A stretch of DNA of 30,306 nt from an uncultured Azospirillum sp. (GCF_946480385.1 NZ_CAMLJP010000082.1:1-30306); one strand, 5' to 3'. Shown: positions 17,688 to 25,813, numbered from the stretch's first letter. Program-made: numbers and translations. The notes: generated by a model from the sequence alone, not told the origin.

Positions 17688-18662
17688 ATGCGATTCCTGC
17701 TGTCCTGCACCATGCTGCTTCTCGCCGGTCCGGTCCTTTTGGCCGAGCCCGTGCTTGCCGAAACCATCTTCGTGTCCAACGAGAAGGACAACCAGATCGC
17801 CGTGGTCGACGGCGACAGCCTGCAGATCAAGAACAAGATCAAGGTCGGCCGCCGGCCACGCGGCATCACGCTGAGCGCCGACGGGACGCAGCTCTTCGTC
17901 TGTGTCGGCGACGACAACCGCATCGATGTGATCGACATCGCCAGCGGCAAGGTCGTCCACACCCTGCCCTCCGGTCCTGATCCGGAGCTGTTCGTGCTGT
18001 CGCCAGACGGCAAGAAGCTCTATGTCGCCAACGAGAACGACAACATGGTGACGGTCATCGACGTCGCCGACCGCAAGGCCATCGACAACATCCAGGTCGG
18101 CGTCGAACCTGAAGGGATGGGGATCAGCCCGGACGGCAAGATCCTGGTCAACACCTCAGAAACCACCAACATGGCCCATTTCATCGACACGGAGAAACAC
18201 AGCGTCATCGGCAATGTGCTGGTGGACAGCCGGCCGCGCGTCGCGCGCTTCACCGACGACGGCAAGCAGGTGTGGGTGTCGAGCGAGATCGGCGGCACGG
18301 TCAGCGTGATCGATCCGGCGGCGCTCAAAGTCATCAAGAAGATCAAGTTCGACGTGAAAGGCGTCAGGCGCGAAGCCATCCAGGCCGTCGGAATCCAAAT
18401 GACGAAGGACGGCAAACGGGCCTTCGTGGCGTTGGGACCGGCCAACCGGATCGCCGAGATCGACACCGACAGCTTTGAGGTGAAGCGCTATTTCCTTGTC
18501 GGGCAGCGCGTCTGGAACCTCGCCTTCTCGCCCGACGAGAAGCGGCTCTACACCACAAACGGCATCAGCAACGATTTGTCGGTGATCGACCTGGAGCGCA
18601 ACAAGGTGATCAAGAGCATTCCGGTGGGCGGCGCACCCTGGGGGATCGTCGTCAAGCCTTGA
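17688..18662 (+). CDS. PQQ-dependent catabolism-associated YVTN beta-propeller protein
   Basis: A 324-residue secreted protein with signal peptide (residues 1-24, VLA-E). Repeated blades of the YVTN type are visible, for example TIFVSNEKDNQIAVVD, KLYVANENDNMVTVID, QVWVSSEIGGTVSVID and RLYTTNGISNDLSVID, about 40 residues apart, giving a seven-bladed propeller. These proteins accompany PQQ-alcohol oxidation genes; their function is not established. It follows the binding protein by 14 bases and is probably in the same operon. Confidence 0.88.
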   Translation: MRFLLSCTMLLLAGPVLLAEPVLAETIFVSNEKDNQIAVVDGDSLQIKNKIKVGRRPRGITLSADGTQLFVCVGDDNRIDVIDIASGKVVHTLPSGPDPELFVLSPDGKKLYVANENDNMVTVIDVADRKAIDNIQVGVEPEGMGISPDGKILVNTSETTNMAHFIDTEKHSVIGNVLVDSRPRVARFTDDGKQVWVSSEIGGTVSVIDPAALKVIKKIKFDVKGVRREAIQAVGIQMTKDGKRAFVALGPANRIAEIDTDSFEVKRYFLVGQRVWNLAFSPDEKRLYTTNGISNDLSVIDLERNKVIKSIPVGGAPWGIVVKP

Positions 18663-18697
18663 GCCGGCCCGGGCGATGCGGAGCATGACGGAACCCG

Positions 18698-18712
18698 CGG
18701 CCGGAGCGGCCG
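18698..18712 (+). terminator. GC hairpin after the beta-propeller gene
   Basis: CGGCCG-GAG-CGGCCG lies 36 bases after the stop of the propeller gene. There is no T run, so it is only a possible terminator or RNA-stabilising hairpin. Confidence 0.25.
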
Positions 18713-18779
18713 GTTGATGCAAGAGGCTGGGTGCGTCGGCGACTGTCGACGGCGGCCCTGCCTCTTGGGAGGTGAAATC

Positions 18780-18959
18780 ATGGAGAAGCATCCAGAAGAA
18801 CAGCCGCCGACACCCGGAAAGAAGAGTGTTCTGAACGACAAGGCCGAGTTCGAGAAAGACGAGGGAAAAGACACCGTATCGCATATGGGTGATCAGAGCG
18901 GCAAGGGCAGGACCGACCGGCCGCCGGATGCGGCGCGCGGCACCACCAAGCGGTCATGA
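18780..18959 (+). CDS. Small hydrophilic 59-residue protein, unknown function
   Basis: No family recognised. The product is very polar, rich in Lys, Glu, Asp, Gly and Pro, with no hydrophobic segment and no Cys, and is probably disordered. A strong ribosome site (GGGAGGTG, 6 bases before the ATG at 18780) supports translation. It precedes the secreted 140-residue protein by 37 bases, and both lie between the quinoprotein and fae modules. Confidence 0.5.
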   Translation: MEKHPEEQPPTPGKKSVLNDKAEFEKDEGKDTVSHMGDQSGKGRTDRPPDAARGTTKRS

Positions 18960-18996
18960 TCCCTTTGCCACGATTGTCCATTTCCGGAGACATGCG

Positions 18997-19419
18997 ATGA
19001 AATCCTTCAAGACTCTACCCCTGAACAGCCTTGCATGCGCCGCCGGCCTCGCCGTCGGCATCGCCATCGCCGCGCTGCCGGCCTCCGCCCAGTCGACAGG
19101 CGGTAACTCGGCGGGCAGCACATCGACCGGCAACAGCGCGACCGGCACCAATTCGTCCGACAGCACCGACCCGCAAAACAAGCTGACCGGCAACACTGGA
19201 CAGTTGCCGCCCAACTCGCTTCCTGCCGAGCGCAAGGGGGTCATCGGCGGTGCGCCGGTGTCGCAGGGCAGTTCCGGCTCCTCGACCGAGGGTGCCACGT
19301 CGCCCACCGGACAGCTGCCCAAAGATTCTCTCCAGAAGGAGCGGCAGGGTGCGATCGGCGGGCATCCGGTCACCCAGGGCGGCTCCGGCCAGTCCGACGA
19401 CAAGAAGAACGAGCAGTAA
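18997..19419 (+). CDS. Secreted low-complexity protein with an internal duplication
   Basis: A 140-residue protein with a signal peptide (residues 1-31, ASA-Q), then a Ser/Thr/Gly/Asn-rich linker (32-66). Two 25-residue copies follow at residues 67-91 and 104-128; 17 of 25 positions are identical, including TGQLP, SL, ER, IGG and the final QG. The tail is charged (DDKKNEQ). No Cys in the mature part. GGAGA sits 6 bases before the ATG at 18997. I do not recognise the family; a cell-surface or periplasmic role is inferred from the signal peptide only. Confidence 0.7.
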   Translation: MKSFKTLPLNSLACAAGLAVGIAIAALPASAQSTGGNSAGSTSTGNSATGTNSSDSTDPQNKLTGNTGQLPPNSLPAERKGVIGGAPVSQGSSGSSTEGATSPTGQLPKDSLQKERQGAIGGHPVTQGGSGQSDDKKNEQ

Positions 19420-19572
19420 CCGGCATTATATCCGACTTTGTAACATGATCGCGGCCACCGCCACCGAAGATGGGGTAGCACTGTCCGAAAGGCCGTGCCA
19501 TCCCGGTCAGAACCCGGGAAGCGGGAAGGTGGCGGCTGCGATTTCAAGTTACTCCGAACCTCTTTTGAGAGT

Positions 19573-19602
19573 TTGTTGGCAAAACAAACAAGATGCCATA
19601 AT
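19573..19602 (+). promoter_or_regulatory. Candidate promoter of fae
   Basis: TTGTTG (19573-19578) and CATAAT (19597-19602) are 18 bases apart, 130 bases before fae. The -35 region overlaps a hairpin, GTTTGTT-GGCAA-AACAAAC (19571-19589). The 312-bp stretch 19420-19731 otherwise holds nothing I can name. Confidence 0.4.
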
Positions 19603-19731
19603 GCCTGCCGTGACCGACGCCGTGCCCGCAGGTATCCAGTGATGAGTCATGCTGGATCCGTGCGGCCGGTGTGCCCCGCATGACCTGCGGCGGTCCTCCA
19701 ATGATTTCAAAATGCATGGGAGAAAGCGGCG

Positions 19732-20262
19732 ATGGGCATGTGGCAGGGGTCATCCCCAAAAATCAATCGTGTGCTGGTGGGCGAATCGCTGGTCGGCGAC
19801 GGCAATGAGGTCGCCCACATCGACCTGATCATGGGACCGCGCGGCAGCGCCGCCGAGACGGCCTTCTGCAACGCGCTGACCAACAACAAGGACGGATTCA
19901 CCAGCCTTCTGGCGGTCATCGCTCCCAATTTGCAGTGTAAGCCCTCGACCATCCTGTTCAACAAGGTGACGATCAAGGGTGCGGAACAGGCGGTACAGAT
20001 GTTCGGCCCGGCCCAGCATGGCGTCGCCAAGGCGGTCGCCGACTGCGTCGCCGCAGGAACCATCCCGCAGGACGAGATCGATAACATCTTTATCTGCGTC
20101 GGCGTCTTCATCCATTGGGAAGCCAAGGACAACGCCAAGATCCAGGATTACAATTACCGCGCCACCAAGGAAGCGATCGAACGCGCGGTGTCGGGATATC
20201 CGACCCTCAAGGATCTGCAGAGCCAGAAGGATTCGGCAAAACATCCATTCGCCGCCGGCTAA
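19732..20262 (+). CDS. fae: Formaldehyde-activating enzyme
   Basis: Fae condenses formaldehyde with H4MPT to methylene-H4MPT in the cytosol, detoxifying formaldehyde and feeding MtdB. The 176-residue product (usual about 170) has [17 protein letters not shown] with the conserved His29 implicated in catalysis, then [50 protein letters not shown] and [17 protein letters not shown] site precedes the ATG. It stands alone as a transcription unit between two non-coding stretches and shows no divergence in key residues, so it is probably a true fae and not a fae-like paralogue. Confidence 0.97.
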   Translation: MGMWQGSSPKINRVLVGESLVGDGNEVAHIDLIMGPRGSAAETAFCNALTNNKDGFTSLLAVIAPNLQCKPSTILFNKVTIKGAEQAVQMFGPAQHGVAKAVADCVAAGTIPQDEIDNIFICVGVFIHWEAKDNAKIQDYNYRATKEAIERAVSGYPTLKDLQSQKDSAKHPFAAG

Positions 20263-20280
20263 GGCCGTTGGCACCCGCCC

Positions 20281-20317
20281 GGAGGAGCAGCGACCGTGTT
20301 GCGGCCGCTGCCCCTCC
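20281..20317 (+). terminator. Stem-loop downstream of fae
   Basis: GGAGGAGCAGCG (20281-20292) and CGCTGCCCCTCC (20306-20317) pair at 11 of 12 positions around a 13-base loop, 18 bases after the fae stop. No T run follows, so it may be a transcript-stabilising 3' hairpin and not an intrinsic terminator. Confidence 0.45.
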
Positions 20318-20404
20318 AGTGCTGTCACAGGGTCGGCCGCAGTCATCGGCGACAGTCGAGCGATGGCTCCTAATCGTCCGCGATCCGGGGACGAACTCCG
20401 GCGG

Positions 20405-20446
20405 CCGTCCTCATTCAGTGTCCTGCCGATCGGCAGGAAAGGACGG
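20405..20446. repeat. Nested palindrome in the fae-pqqA intergenic region
   Basis: An 18-bp perfect palindrome TCCTGCCGATCGGCAGGA (20421-20438) is enclosed by CCGTCC (20405-20410) and GGACGG (20441-20446). It lies within the 508-bp gene-free stretch 20263-20770, whose right half is AT-rich and promoter-like. It could be an operator or a folded RNA. Confidence 0.4.
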
Positions 20447-20610
20447 AATACCTTCAGCTCATTAAGCATTTTGCAATCGCTGCCGGTGGCAGAGCGCACG
20501 TCATGCTGCCTGGGCCGAACTCCACAGGATTTTAGGAAACCATATTGTTTTTTAACACCGTGTCGAATCAGCAGCTATTGCGTAGAATTATTCCAGTTCC
20601 AATGAAGCGC

Positions 20611-20709
20611 TTGTGTGACGCTCATTTTGCATCGCACAAAGAACTAGCCATAATTCTCACAACCCTATCCTTTGGGGTTATGGTCGCTCCATGGCGACAC
20701 GGGTATAAT
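20611..20709 (+). promoter_or_regulatory. Candidate promoter region of pqqA
   Basis: TTGCAT (20627-20632) and CATAAT (20649-20654) are 16 bases apart, and the -35 lies within an inverted repeat TTGTGTGA/TCGCACAA (20611-20618 and 20632-20639; 7 of 8 pairs) that could be an operator. A second -10-like TATAAT sits at 20704-20709 without a clear -35. The region is markedly AT-richer than the flanking genes. Confidence 0.4.
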
Positions 20710-20770
20710 TTCCTGATGGGCTCTCCCCGGCAATCCTGCCTGATCGCCCATTGCAGCGGAGGAAGCGGAC

Positions 20771-20851
20771 ATGAAGACTTGGCGCAAGCCGACGATTGTC
20801 GAGATTTCGGTCGGCACCGAGATCAACGCCTACGCCTGCGCCGGTTTGTAA
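20771..20851 (+). CDS. pqqA: PQQ precursor peptide PqqA
   Basis: A 26-residue peptide starting MKTWRKP. It has the Glu-x-x-x-Tyr pair (Glu18, Tyr22 in the segment EINAY) that is cross-linked to form PQQ. GGAGGAAG lies 5 bases before the ATG. The C-terminal tail ACAGL is short, and a perfect 10-bp hairpin covers the last codons and the stop. No pqqB, C, D or E follows: the next gene converges on the opposite strand, so this is a solitary precursor gene. Length, the Trp/Lys/Pro start and the ExxxY pair support the call; it is too short for a firm family comparison by eye. Confidence 0.8.
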   Translation: MKTWRKPTIVEISVGTEINAYACAGL

Positions 20852-20859
20852 CCGGCGCA
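20837..20859 (+). terminator. Perfect hairpin over the pqqA stop codon
   Basis: TGCGCCGGTT (20837-20846) and AACCGGCGCA (20850-20859) form a perfect 10-bp stem with the 3-base loop TGT; the TAA stop is at 20849-20851. A second dyad AAGGGT-G-ACCCTT (20870-20882) follows. Together they could terminate transcription between the convergent pqqA and reductase genes, though the T run is missing. Confidence 0.5.
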
Positions 20860-20924
20860 ATTGATCGGCAAGGGTGACCCTTCCCTCAAACATCCGTCCA
20901 CGCTTTCCACTCATGATGTTCCAC

Positions 20925-21761
20925 TCAGGCCGGCCGCGGCTCGAAATGGGCGAAGATCTGCCCGGTGCCGTCCGGTGCGCTCGCATCATAATGCAGCGCG
21001 CAGAGCCGCAGCCGGCCGGCATCGCCCAACTCCGGGCCTGACAACATGCTGTGAAAGCTCTCGCCACCGAGCAGGCGATGCACGGTGGTGAGATACAGTC
21101 GCGAAAGTCTGCCGTCCCGCAACATGGTGTCGAGCATCCGCGGTCCCGTCAGCAGGTAGAGGCTGCGGAAGCCCATGCCGCCCAATTCGCTGACCAATGC
21201 CCCACCGTCCACCGACATTCCCGCACCTGCAACCAGCACCTCGTAACCGGCGGCACGCCAGTGGGCGACCCGATCGGGTGGCGCCCCGGCACCGGTGGCG
21301 ATGAGCACGCGCTGACCATGGCGTGCCGGCGAGTCCGGCATCGGGAATTCCAGGCTGGCACTGGCGACGACCACCGCCGGCTGCGGCGGCAGGCCGTTGT
21401 CCGCGCGCCATTGGGCAAGCTCCCGCGTCGCCTCCTGCGTGCCGATCTGCAGAACATCGTCCAGCCGCCCCGCCGCGAGGTCTCGCAGGTAGCCGCCGTG
21501 GGTGACGAGACAATCCGCTTGCGCCTGAAGCTCGAGGAACAGCCGGAAGTCGTTTCCACTGACCAGCCCGGCCGGCAACCGGCTCTCCCCGGTGACGGGA
21601 TCGCGCAGCGCGATGCGCCCGTCCAGACTGCCGACGAAGCTGGCGTAGACGAAGGGGGCGGCAGCACTTCCCCGCTCATGCAGGCGGTGGGCGAGATAGG
21701 CGCCGGGAAGCGTGATTTCCTCCGGTGCGCCGGGATAGAGCCGGAGCATGCGTGTGGTCAT
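20925..21761 (-). CDS. RibD C-terminal/DHFR-like reductase, candidate pterin reductase for H4MPT
   Basis: A 278-residue soluble protein of the RibD-C family, which has a dihydrofolate-reductase fold. Signs are FVYASFVGSLDGRIALRDPVTGESRLP near the N terminus, the NADPH-site region VLIATGAG and the LLTGPRMLDTMLRDGRLSRLYLT stretch. No deaminase domain is attached. It is the last gene of a three-gene operon with two ATP-grasp ligases (start overlaps the upstream stop by ATGA), so a reduction step in pterin cofactor synthesis, such as that of dihydromethanopterin, is more likely than riboflavin synthesis, but this is inference. Confidence 0.78.
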   Translation of the reverse strand: MTTRMLRLYPGAPEEITLPGAYLAHRLHERGSAAAPFVYASFVGSLDGRIALRDPVTGESRLPAGLVSGNDFRLFLELQAQADCLVTHGGYLRDLAAGRLDDVLQIGTQEATRELAQWRADNGLPPQPAVVVASASLEFPMPDSPARHGQRVLIATGAGAPPDRVAHWRAAGYEVLVAGAGMSVDGGALVSELGGMGFRSLYLLTGPRMLDTMLRDGRLSRLYLTTVHRLLGGESFHSMLSGPELGDAGRLRLCALHYDASAPDGTGQIFAHFEPRPA

Positions 21762-22666
21762 AGTGGCCCTCCCTTGGCGGCGGCATCGACGCGGCGAAGG
21801 AAATCGGCGGCAAGCGCATCGGCGATGTCGACTTTGCTGACCGACTGCAATCCCTGCCAAGCGGGCATCGAGTTGACCTCCAGCACCAGCCAGCGGTTTT
21901 CGTCGCCGGGGGCGGGAATCAGGTCGACGCCGGCATAGTCCGCGCCGACCGCTGCGGCGGCCCGCACCGCCAGATCGGCGACGACACCTTCGGGGATCAA
22001 AGCCTCGCAGCTGGCACCCTGATGGACATTCGTGATCCAGCTGCGGCCATGGCGGATCATCGCCGCCACCGCGACTCCGCCCACCACGAAGACCCGGCAG
22101 TCTTGCCATTCGCCCTCCCGGCGCGGCGGCACGAAGGGCTGCAGGTAATAGACTCCGGCGACGGCTTCGGACTCCGGCACCTCGTCCGGCCGCGAGAGGC
22201 GGCGCAGGCCGCGTCCCTGGGCGCCGAACAGCGGCTTTAACACGCAGTCAGGAGAGCCCGCCACCGCAGCACGTGCCATTTCCGTGGTTTGGACGGCCAC
22301 GGACGGCGGCGTCGGCAGGCCGGCATGGGCCAGCAGGAAGCTGGTGGTGCTCTTGTCCACACAGCGTTCGATGGCGCGCGCCGTGTTGTAGACCGGCACC
22401 CCCAGGCGATCCAGCGCATGGAGCACCCCCAGCCGCAAGGTCACCTGTTCGAAGCTGCCCTGCCCGACCACCCGCACGAAGGCCCCGGACGGCAGCGTAT
22501 CGCCGAACCCCGGCAGCAGAAGCCCCGTCTCGGTTCGTCCGACGGCAAAGCCGCAGCCGTTCAATGGCACGCGCCGGCATTCGACTCCCCGGCGTGTGAT
22601 CGCCCGCTCCAGCCGCGCCGCATGCCAGTCGGCCCCGTCGGTGAACAAAGCGACCACACCGGTCAT
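21758..22666 (-). CDS. RimK/MptN-like ATP-grasp ligase
   Basis: A 302-residue ATP-grasp enzyme of the RimK group. Visible features are ERCVDKSTTSFLLAHAGLPTP, the nucleotide-binding CVLKPLFGAQGRGLRRL, DCRVFVVGG, the Gly-rich ITNVHQGA and the metal-binding WLVLEVNSMPAWQGLQ. Archaeal relatives (MptN) add glutamate to tetrahydromethanopterin, and RimK-type ligases occur in bacterial H4MPT clusters, so a glutamyl-transfer step in carrier synthesis is likely. It overlaps both neighbours by ATGA. Confidence 0.85.
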   Translation of the reverse strand: MTGVVALFTDGADWHAARLERAITRRGVECRRVPLNGCGFAVGRTETGLLLPGFGDTLPSGAFVRVVGQGSFEQVTLRLGVLHALDRLGVPVYNTARAIERCVDKSTTSFLLAHAGLPTPPSVAVQTTEMARAAVAGSPDCVLKPLFGAQGRGLRRLSRPDEVPESEAVAGVYYLQPFVPPRREGEWQDCRVFVVGGVAVAAMIRHGRSWITNVHQGASCEALIPEGVVADLAVRAAAAVGADYAGVDLIPAPGDENRWLVLEVNSMPAWQGLQSVSKVDIADALAADFLRRVDAAAKGGPL

Positions 22667-23826
22667 GCCGCCTCCGCCAATGCAAGGTGCACATACAGCT
22701 CACGCGCACGCTGGCCCGCAAGGCGGCGAGCTTCCGTCATGCCGGCCGCTTCGGCAATCACGGTACAGAGCGGAGCGCCGGCGGGAACGCGCGCAGGAGT
22801 GCGCGGACGGTCGGCCGTCCAATCCGGCCAGCACAAGTCATCCTGCAACAGGGTTGGCACGGCGCAGTAAACGACCATGACGGCGCGACAACCGGTGAGC
22901 GGCGGCAGCTTGGCGGGCAGACTCCCGGCACAGGCGGCCAGATGCAGGCCGAACAGGCTGGGCATCGGCGGCCGGTCGAAGAGGTCGAGCGTCGCCCCCG
23001 GCCGCGGATTGATTTCCAGCAGGCACCATCCGGCCGGTCCCACCAGGAAATCGGCGCTGTTGAGCCCGACCAGCCCCACCGCGGCGGCGATCCGCGACAC
23101 CGCATCGATCATCGCCGCAGTCATCGCAGCGGCGTTGCCGCCGAAAGCCGGCATCGGACCCACCGCACCGCCATAGCGGTAGGGTTGGCCAGGAGCCGGT
23201 GCCACCCATTGCCGGCTGAAACCCACGGGCAGCACGCATCGGCCATCGGCCAGGAACAGCAGGGACACCGGACGCCCGGCCATGTGGCGCTGGACATAAT
23301 GGCCGGCCGACAATCGTGAGGAGGCCGGCCGGATGTGAGCGCCGCCGCTGGCCCCGGCACGCTTCATCAGCCAGCCCCCGGCATCGGCCGGCAGCGACGT
23401 AGCGACCTCCGGATGCGGAATGCCGAGTTGGGCCAGCAGGTCTGCGAAAGCGAACGGATCCTTCAACAGCGCCACGGTCTCCGCCCGATTGCCGATCACC
23501 GGCCGGCCGCGCGCAAGTTCCCTCAACAGTTCGGGCCGATCCTCGAACCCGGCGCCATAGACGAGCGGCAGCCGTGACAGAACCGGCGCGGCCAACGCCC
23601 GCCGCAATGCCGCGGCGGGAATGCGCAGCTGCCGTGACGGCAGGGTCAGGCAAGGATCGGCCATGGTGGCTGTGTCGGCGTCGGCGAACAGGTCCAGGGC
23701 GGCGACGCTCCGTCCGTCGCGGCAGGCGCTGGTAACCAGCGCCCGCGCCGACAGCGCCACCACCACGAATTCCGGGACTGCCGTCGCGATCAAGCTTTGC
23801 TCCACGTGTAAAAGCATCTTGAACAT
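22663..23826 (-). CDS. ATP-grasp domain protein, possibly a methanofuran-type ligase
   Basis: A 387-residue protein with an ATP-grasp core: GNRAETVALLKDPFAFADLLAQLG, the loop LMKRAGASGGAHIRP, VQRHMAGRPVSLLFLADG and the metal-binding CLLEINPRPGATLDLFD. This resembles the tyramine-glutamate ligase side of methanofuran synthesis (MfnD-like), but I cannot tell it from other ATP-grasp ligases by eye. Start at 23826 is weak for a ribosome site; ATG at 23817 is an alternative. First gene of the three-gene - strand operon. Confidence 0.8.
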   Translation of the reverse strand: MFKMLLHVEQSLIATAVPEFVVVALSARALVTSACRDGRSVAALDLFADADTATMADPCLTLPSRQLRIPAAALRRALAAPVLSRLPLVYGAGFEDRPELLRELARGRPVIGNRAETVALLKDPFAFADLLAQLGIPHPEVATSLPADAGGWLMKRAGASGGAHIRPASSRLSAGHYVQRHMAGRPVSLLFLADGRCVLPVGFSRQWVAPAPGQPYRYGGAVGPMPAFGGNAAAMTAAMIDAVSRIAAAVGLVGLNSADFLVGPAGWCLLEINPRPGATLDLFDRPPMPSLFGLHLAACAGSLPAKLPPLTGCRAVMVVYCAVPTLLQDDLCWPDWTADRPRTPARVPAGAPLCTVIAEAAGMTEARRLAGQRARELYVHLALAEAA

Positions 23827-23965
23827 TCATTCGCAATCCCAACAATCATGCGCAGCAGCCACCTTTGCAATGACCCTTCCGAACAACGGCCCGTGCCGTC
23901 TGCCCGATGTCGCCCAGGGACCATTGCTGGGGCGGGGGACAGGCACCCGCCTGGGGGAAGACTGG

Positions 23966-24754
23966 ATGTATGAAGCCGCGATGCCTGCGGACCCTCCGTC
24001 GATTCCCGCGATCCACGGCCCTCCCGCCCTGGCCGTCGAGGAGCTGAGCCACAGTTTCGGCAAGCGTATGGCGCTGGACCATGTGTCCTTCGCCGTGCCG
24101 CCGGGCGGCTTCACCATGCTGCTCGGTCTGAACGGGGCGGGAAAGACCACGCTGTTCTCCCTGATCACCCGGCTCTATTCCAACCGCACCGGCGCCATCC
24201 GGATCTTCGGCTTTGACCTGCGGCGTCAGCCGACCCGTGCGCTGGAGCGGATCGGCGTGGTGTTCCAGCAGCCGACGCTCGACCTCGACCTGACCGTCCG
24301 TCAGAACCTTCGCTACCATGGCGGCCTGCACGGAATGGCGCCGTCCGACTGCGAAGCCCGTGCGCGGGAGGAACTGGCCCGCATCGGATTGGCGGAGCGC
24401 GCCGACGACAAGGTCCGGGCATTGTCCGGCGGTCAGCGGCGGCGGGTGGAGATCGCCCGCGCCCTTGTGCACCGGCCGAACCTGCTGTTGCTCGACGAGC
24501 CGACGGTCGGGCTGGACACCGAATCGCGCCGCCAGATCCTTGGCCATGTCCGTGCGCTCTGCCGTGAGCAAGGGCTGGCGGTCCTGTGGGCCACCCACCT
24601 GCTGGACGAGGCGAGGGACGAGGATTCCGTCGTCATCCTGCATCAGGGGCGGCTGCGCGCGTCCGGCAGCGTACGCGCGGTCTGCGCCGAGTCGGGCGCC
24701 GCCACTCTGCCCATCGCCTTCGCCGCCTTGACGACCGGGGAGCGCCGGCCATGA
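23966..24754 (+). CDS. ABC transporter ATP-binding protein of the PQQ-alcohol type
   Basis: A 262-residue ATPase with Walker A GLNGAGKT (residues 54-61), Q-loop VFQQPTLD, signature LSGGQ (153-157), Walker B LLLLDE (173-178) and H-loop ATHLLDE. It resembles the ATPases found with PQQ-dependent alcohol oxidation. ATG at 23966 is preferred for GGGGGA 7 bases upstream; ATG at 23981 would also give a full domain. The frame is open much further upstream, but that part is antisense to the ATP-grasp gene and lacks family similarity. The stop overlaps the permease ATG (ATGA). Confidence 0.9.
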   Translation: MYEAAMPADPPSIPAIHGPPALAVEELSHSFGKRMALDHVSFAVPPGGFTMLLGLNGAGKTTLFSLITRLYSNRTGAIRIFGFDLRRQPTRALERIGVVFQQPTLDLDLTVRQNLRYHGGLHGMAPSDCEARAREELARIGLAERADDKVRALSGGQRRRVEIARALVHRPNLLLLDEPTVGLDTESRRQILGHVRALCREQGLAVLWATHLLDEARDEDSVVILHQGRLRASGSVRAVCAESGAATLPIAFAALTTGERRP

Positions 24755-25566
24755 GCGCCGCCACCTACTGGTACTGCCTGCGCAGCATCATCATGCGCGA
24801 GGGGCTGCGCTTCCTGCACCAGCGCGAACGCTTCTTCGCCGCACTGGTTCGGCCGCTGGTCTGGCTGGCGATCTTCGCCGTCGGCTTCCGCGCCGTGCTG
24901 GGTGTGTCGATCATCCCGCCTTACGAGACCTACATCCTCTACGACGAATATGTCGTGCCCGGCCTGGTCGCGATGATCCAGCTGTTCAACGGCATGCAGA
25001 ACTCCCTTTCGATGGTCTACGACCGCGAGATGGGGAGCATGCGGACGCTGCTGGTCAGTCCGCTTCCGCGCTGGTACCTGCTGGTCGCCAAGCTTCTGGC
25101 CGGCGTCGCCGTGTCGATCGCGCAGGTCTATGTGTTTCTCGGCATCGCATGGCTGTGGGGGGTGGAGCCGCCGCCGCTGGGCTATCTCGCGGCGCTCCCG
25201 GCATTGCTGCTCAGCGGGCTGATGCTGGGGGCGCTCGGCCTGCTGCTGTCGTCCTTCGTCAAGCAGCTGGAGAATTTCGCCGGGGTGATGAACTTCGTGA
25301 TCTTCCCGATGTTCTTCGCCTCTTCCGCCCTCTATCCGCTCTGGCGCATCAGGGAGGGCAGCCCGACGCTGTACCAGATCGCCGCCTGGAATCCCTTCAC
25401 GCAGGCGGTGGAACTGATCCGCTTCAGTCTGTATCTCCGAGTCGACGTGACGGCACTGCTTTGGGTGACCGGCTGTCTGGCGCTGTTCCTGGGAGCCGCG
25501 GTTCTCGCCTACGATCCTGGGCGCGGCTTCTGGGCGCGAAGAGGCGGCCCGGCCGAACAGGCCTGA
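24751..25566 (+). CDS. ABC transporter permease (PedC-like)
   Basis: A 271-residue inner-membrane protein with about six hydrophobic segments and the layout of ABC-2 permeases (segment EMGSMRTLLVSPLPRWYLLVAKL is the typical coupling region before the second segment). In Pseudomonas ped-type clusters this permease pairs with the same ATPase, binding protein and propeller protein. Here it is coupled to the ATPase by ATGA. Substrate unknown. Confidence 0.88.
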   Translation: MSAATYWYCLRSIIMREGLRFLHQRERFFAALVRPLVWLAIFAVGFRAVLGVSIIPPYETYILYDEYVVPGLVAMIQLFNGMQNSLSMVYDREMGSMRTLLVSPLPRWYLLVAKLLAGVAVSIAQVYVFLGIAWLWGVEPPPLGYLAALPALLLSGLMLGALGLLLSSFVKQLENFAGVMNFVIFPMFFASSALYPLWRIREGSPTLYQIAAWNPFTQAVELIRFSLYLRVDVTALLWVTGCLALFLGAAVLAYDPGRGFWARRGGPAEQA

Positions 25567-25813
25567 ACTTCGGAGCCGCAGCTTCACCGCATGTCATCTT
25601 TCGAATTAATCCTTTTATTTCAATCAACCCACTATTTCGCTTCTTCCAAAAACTTTCGCACGGCAGCGGAAAATAATCTTCACAGCCTGTCTTTGTTTAA
25701 GCACACTGAATATCAGTTTCACCAACATAGTGCGGGGCAGTTTAGAACCCCGCCAACGCCCGTGTACCGGCAATTTGATCCGGTGCACCCGCGATGCCGA
25801 AGCAATGTGTAAT

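Noticed and set aside
25591..25812. 73-codon open frame in the xoxF upstream stretch
   Set aside because: It lies in AT-rich promoter-like DNA, with no good ribosome site and no recognisable protein features.
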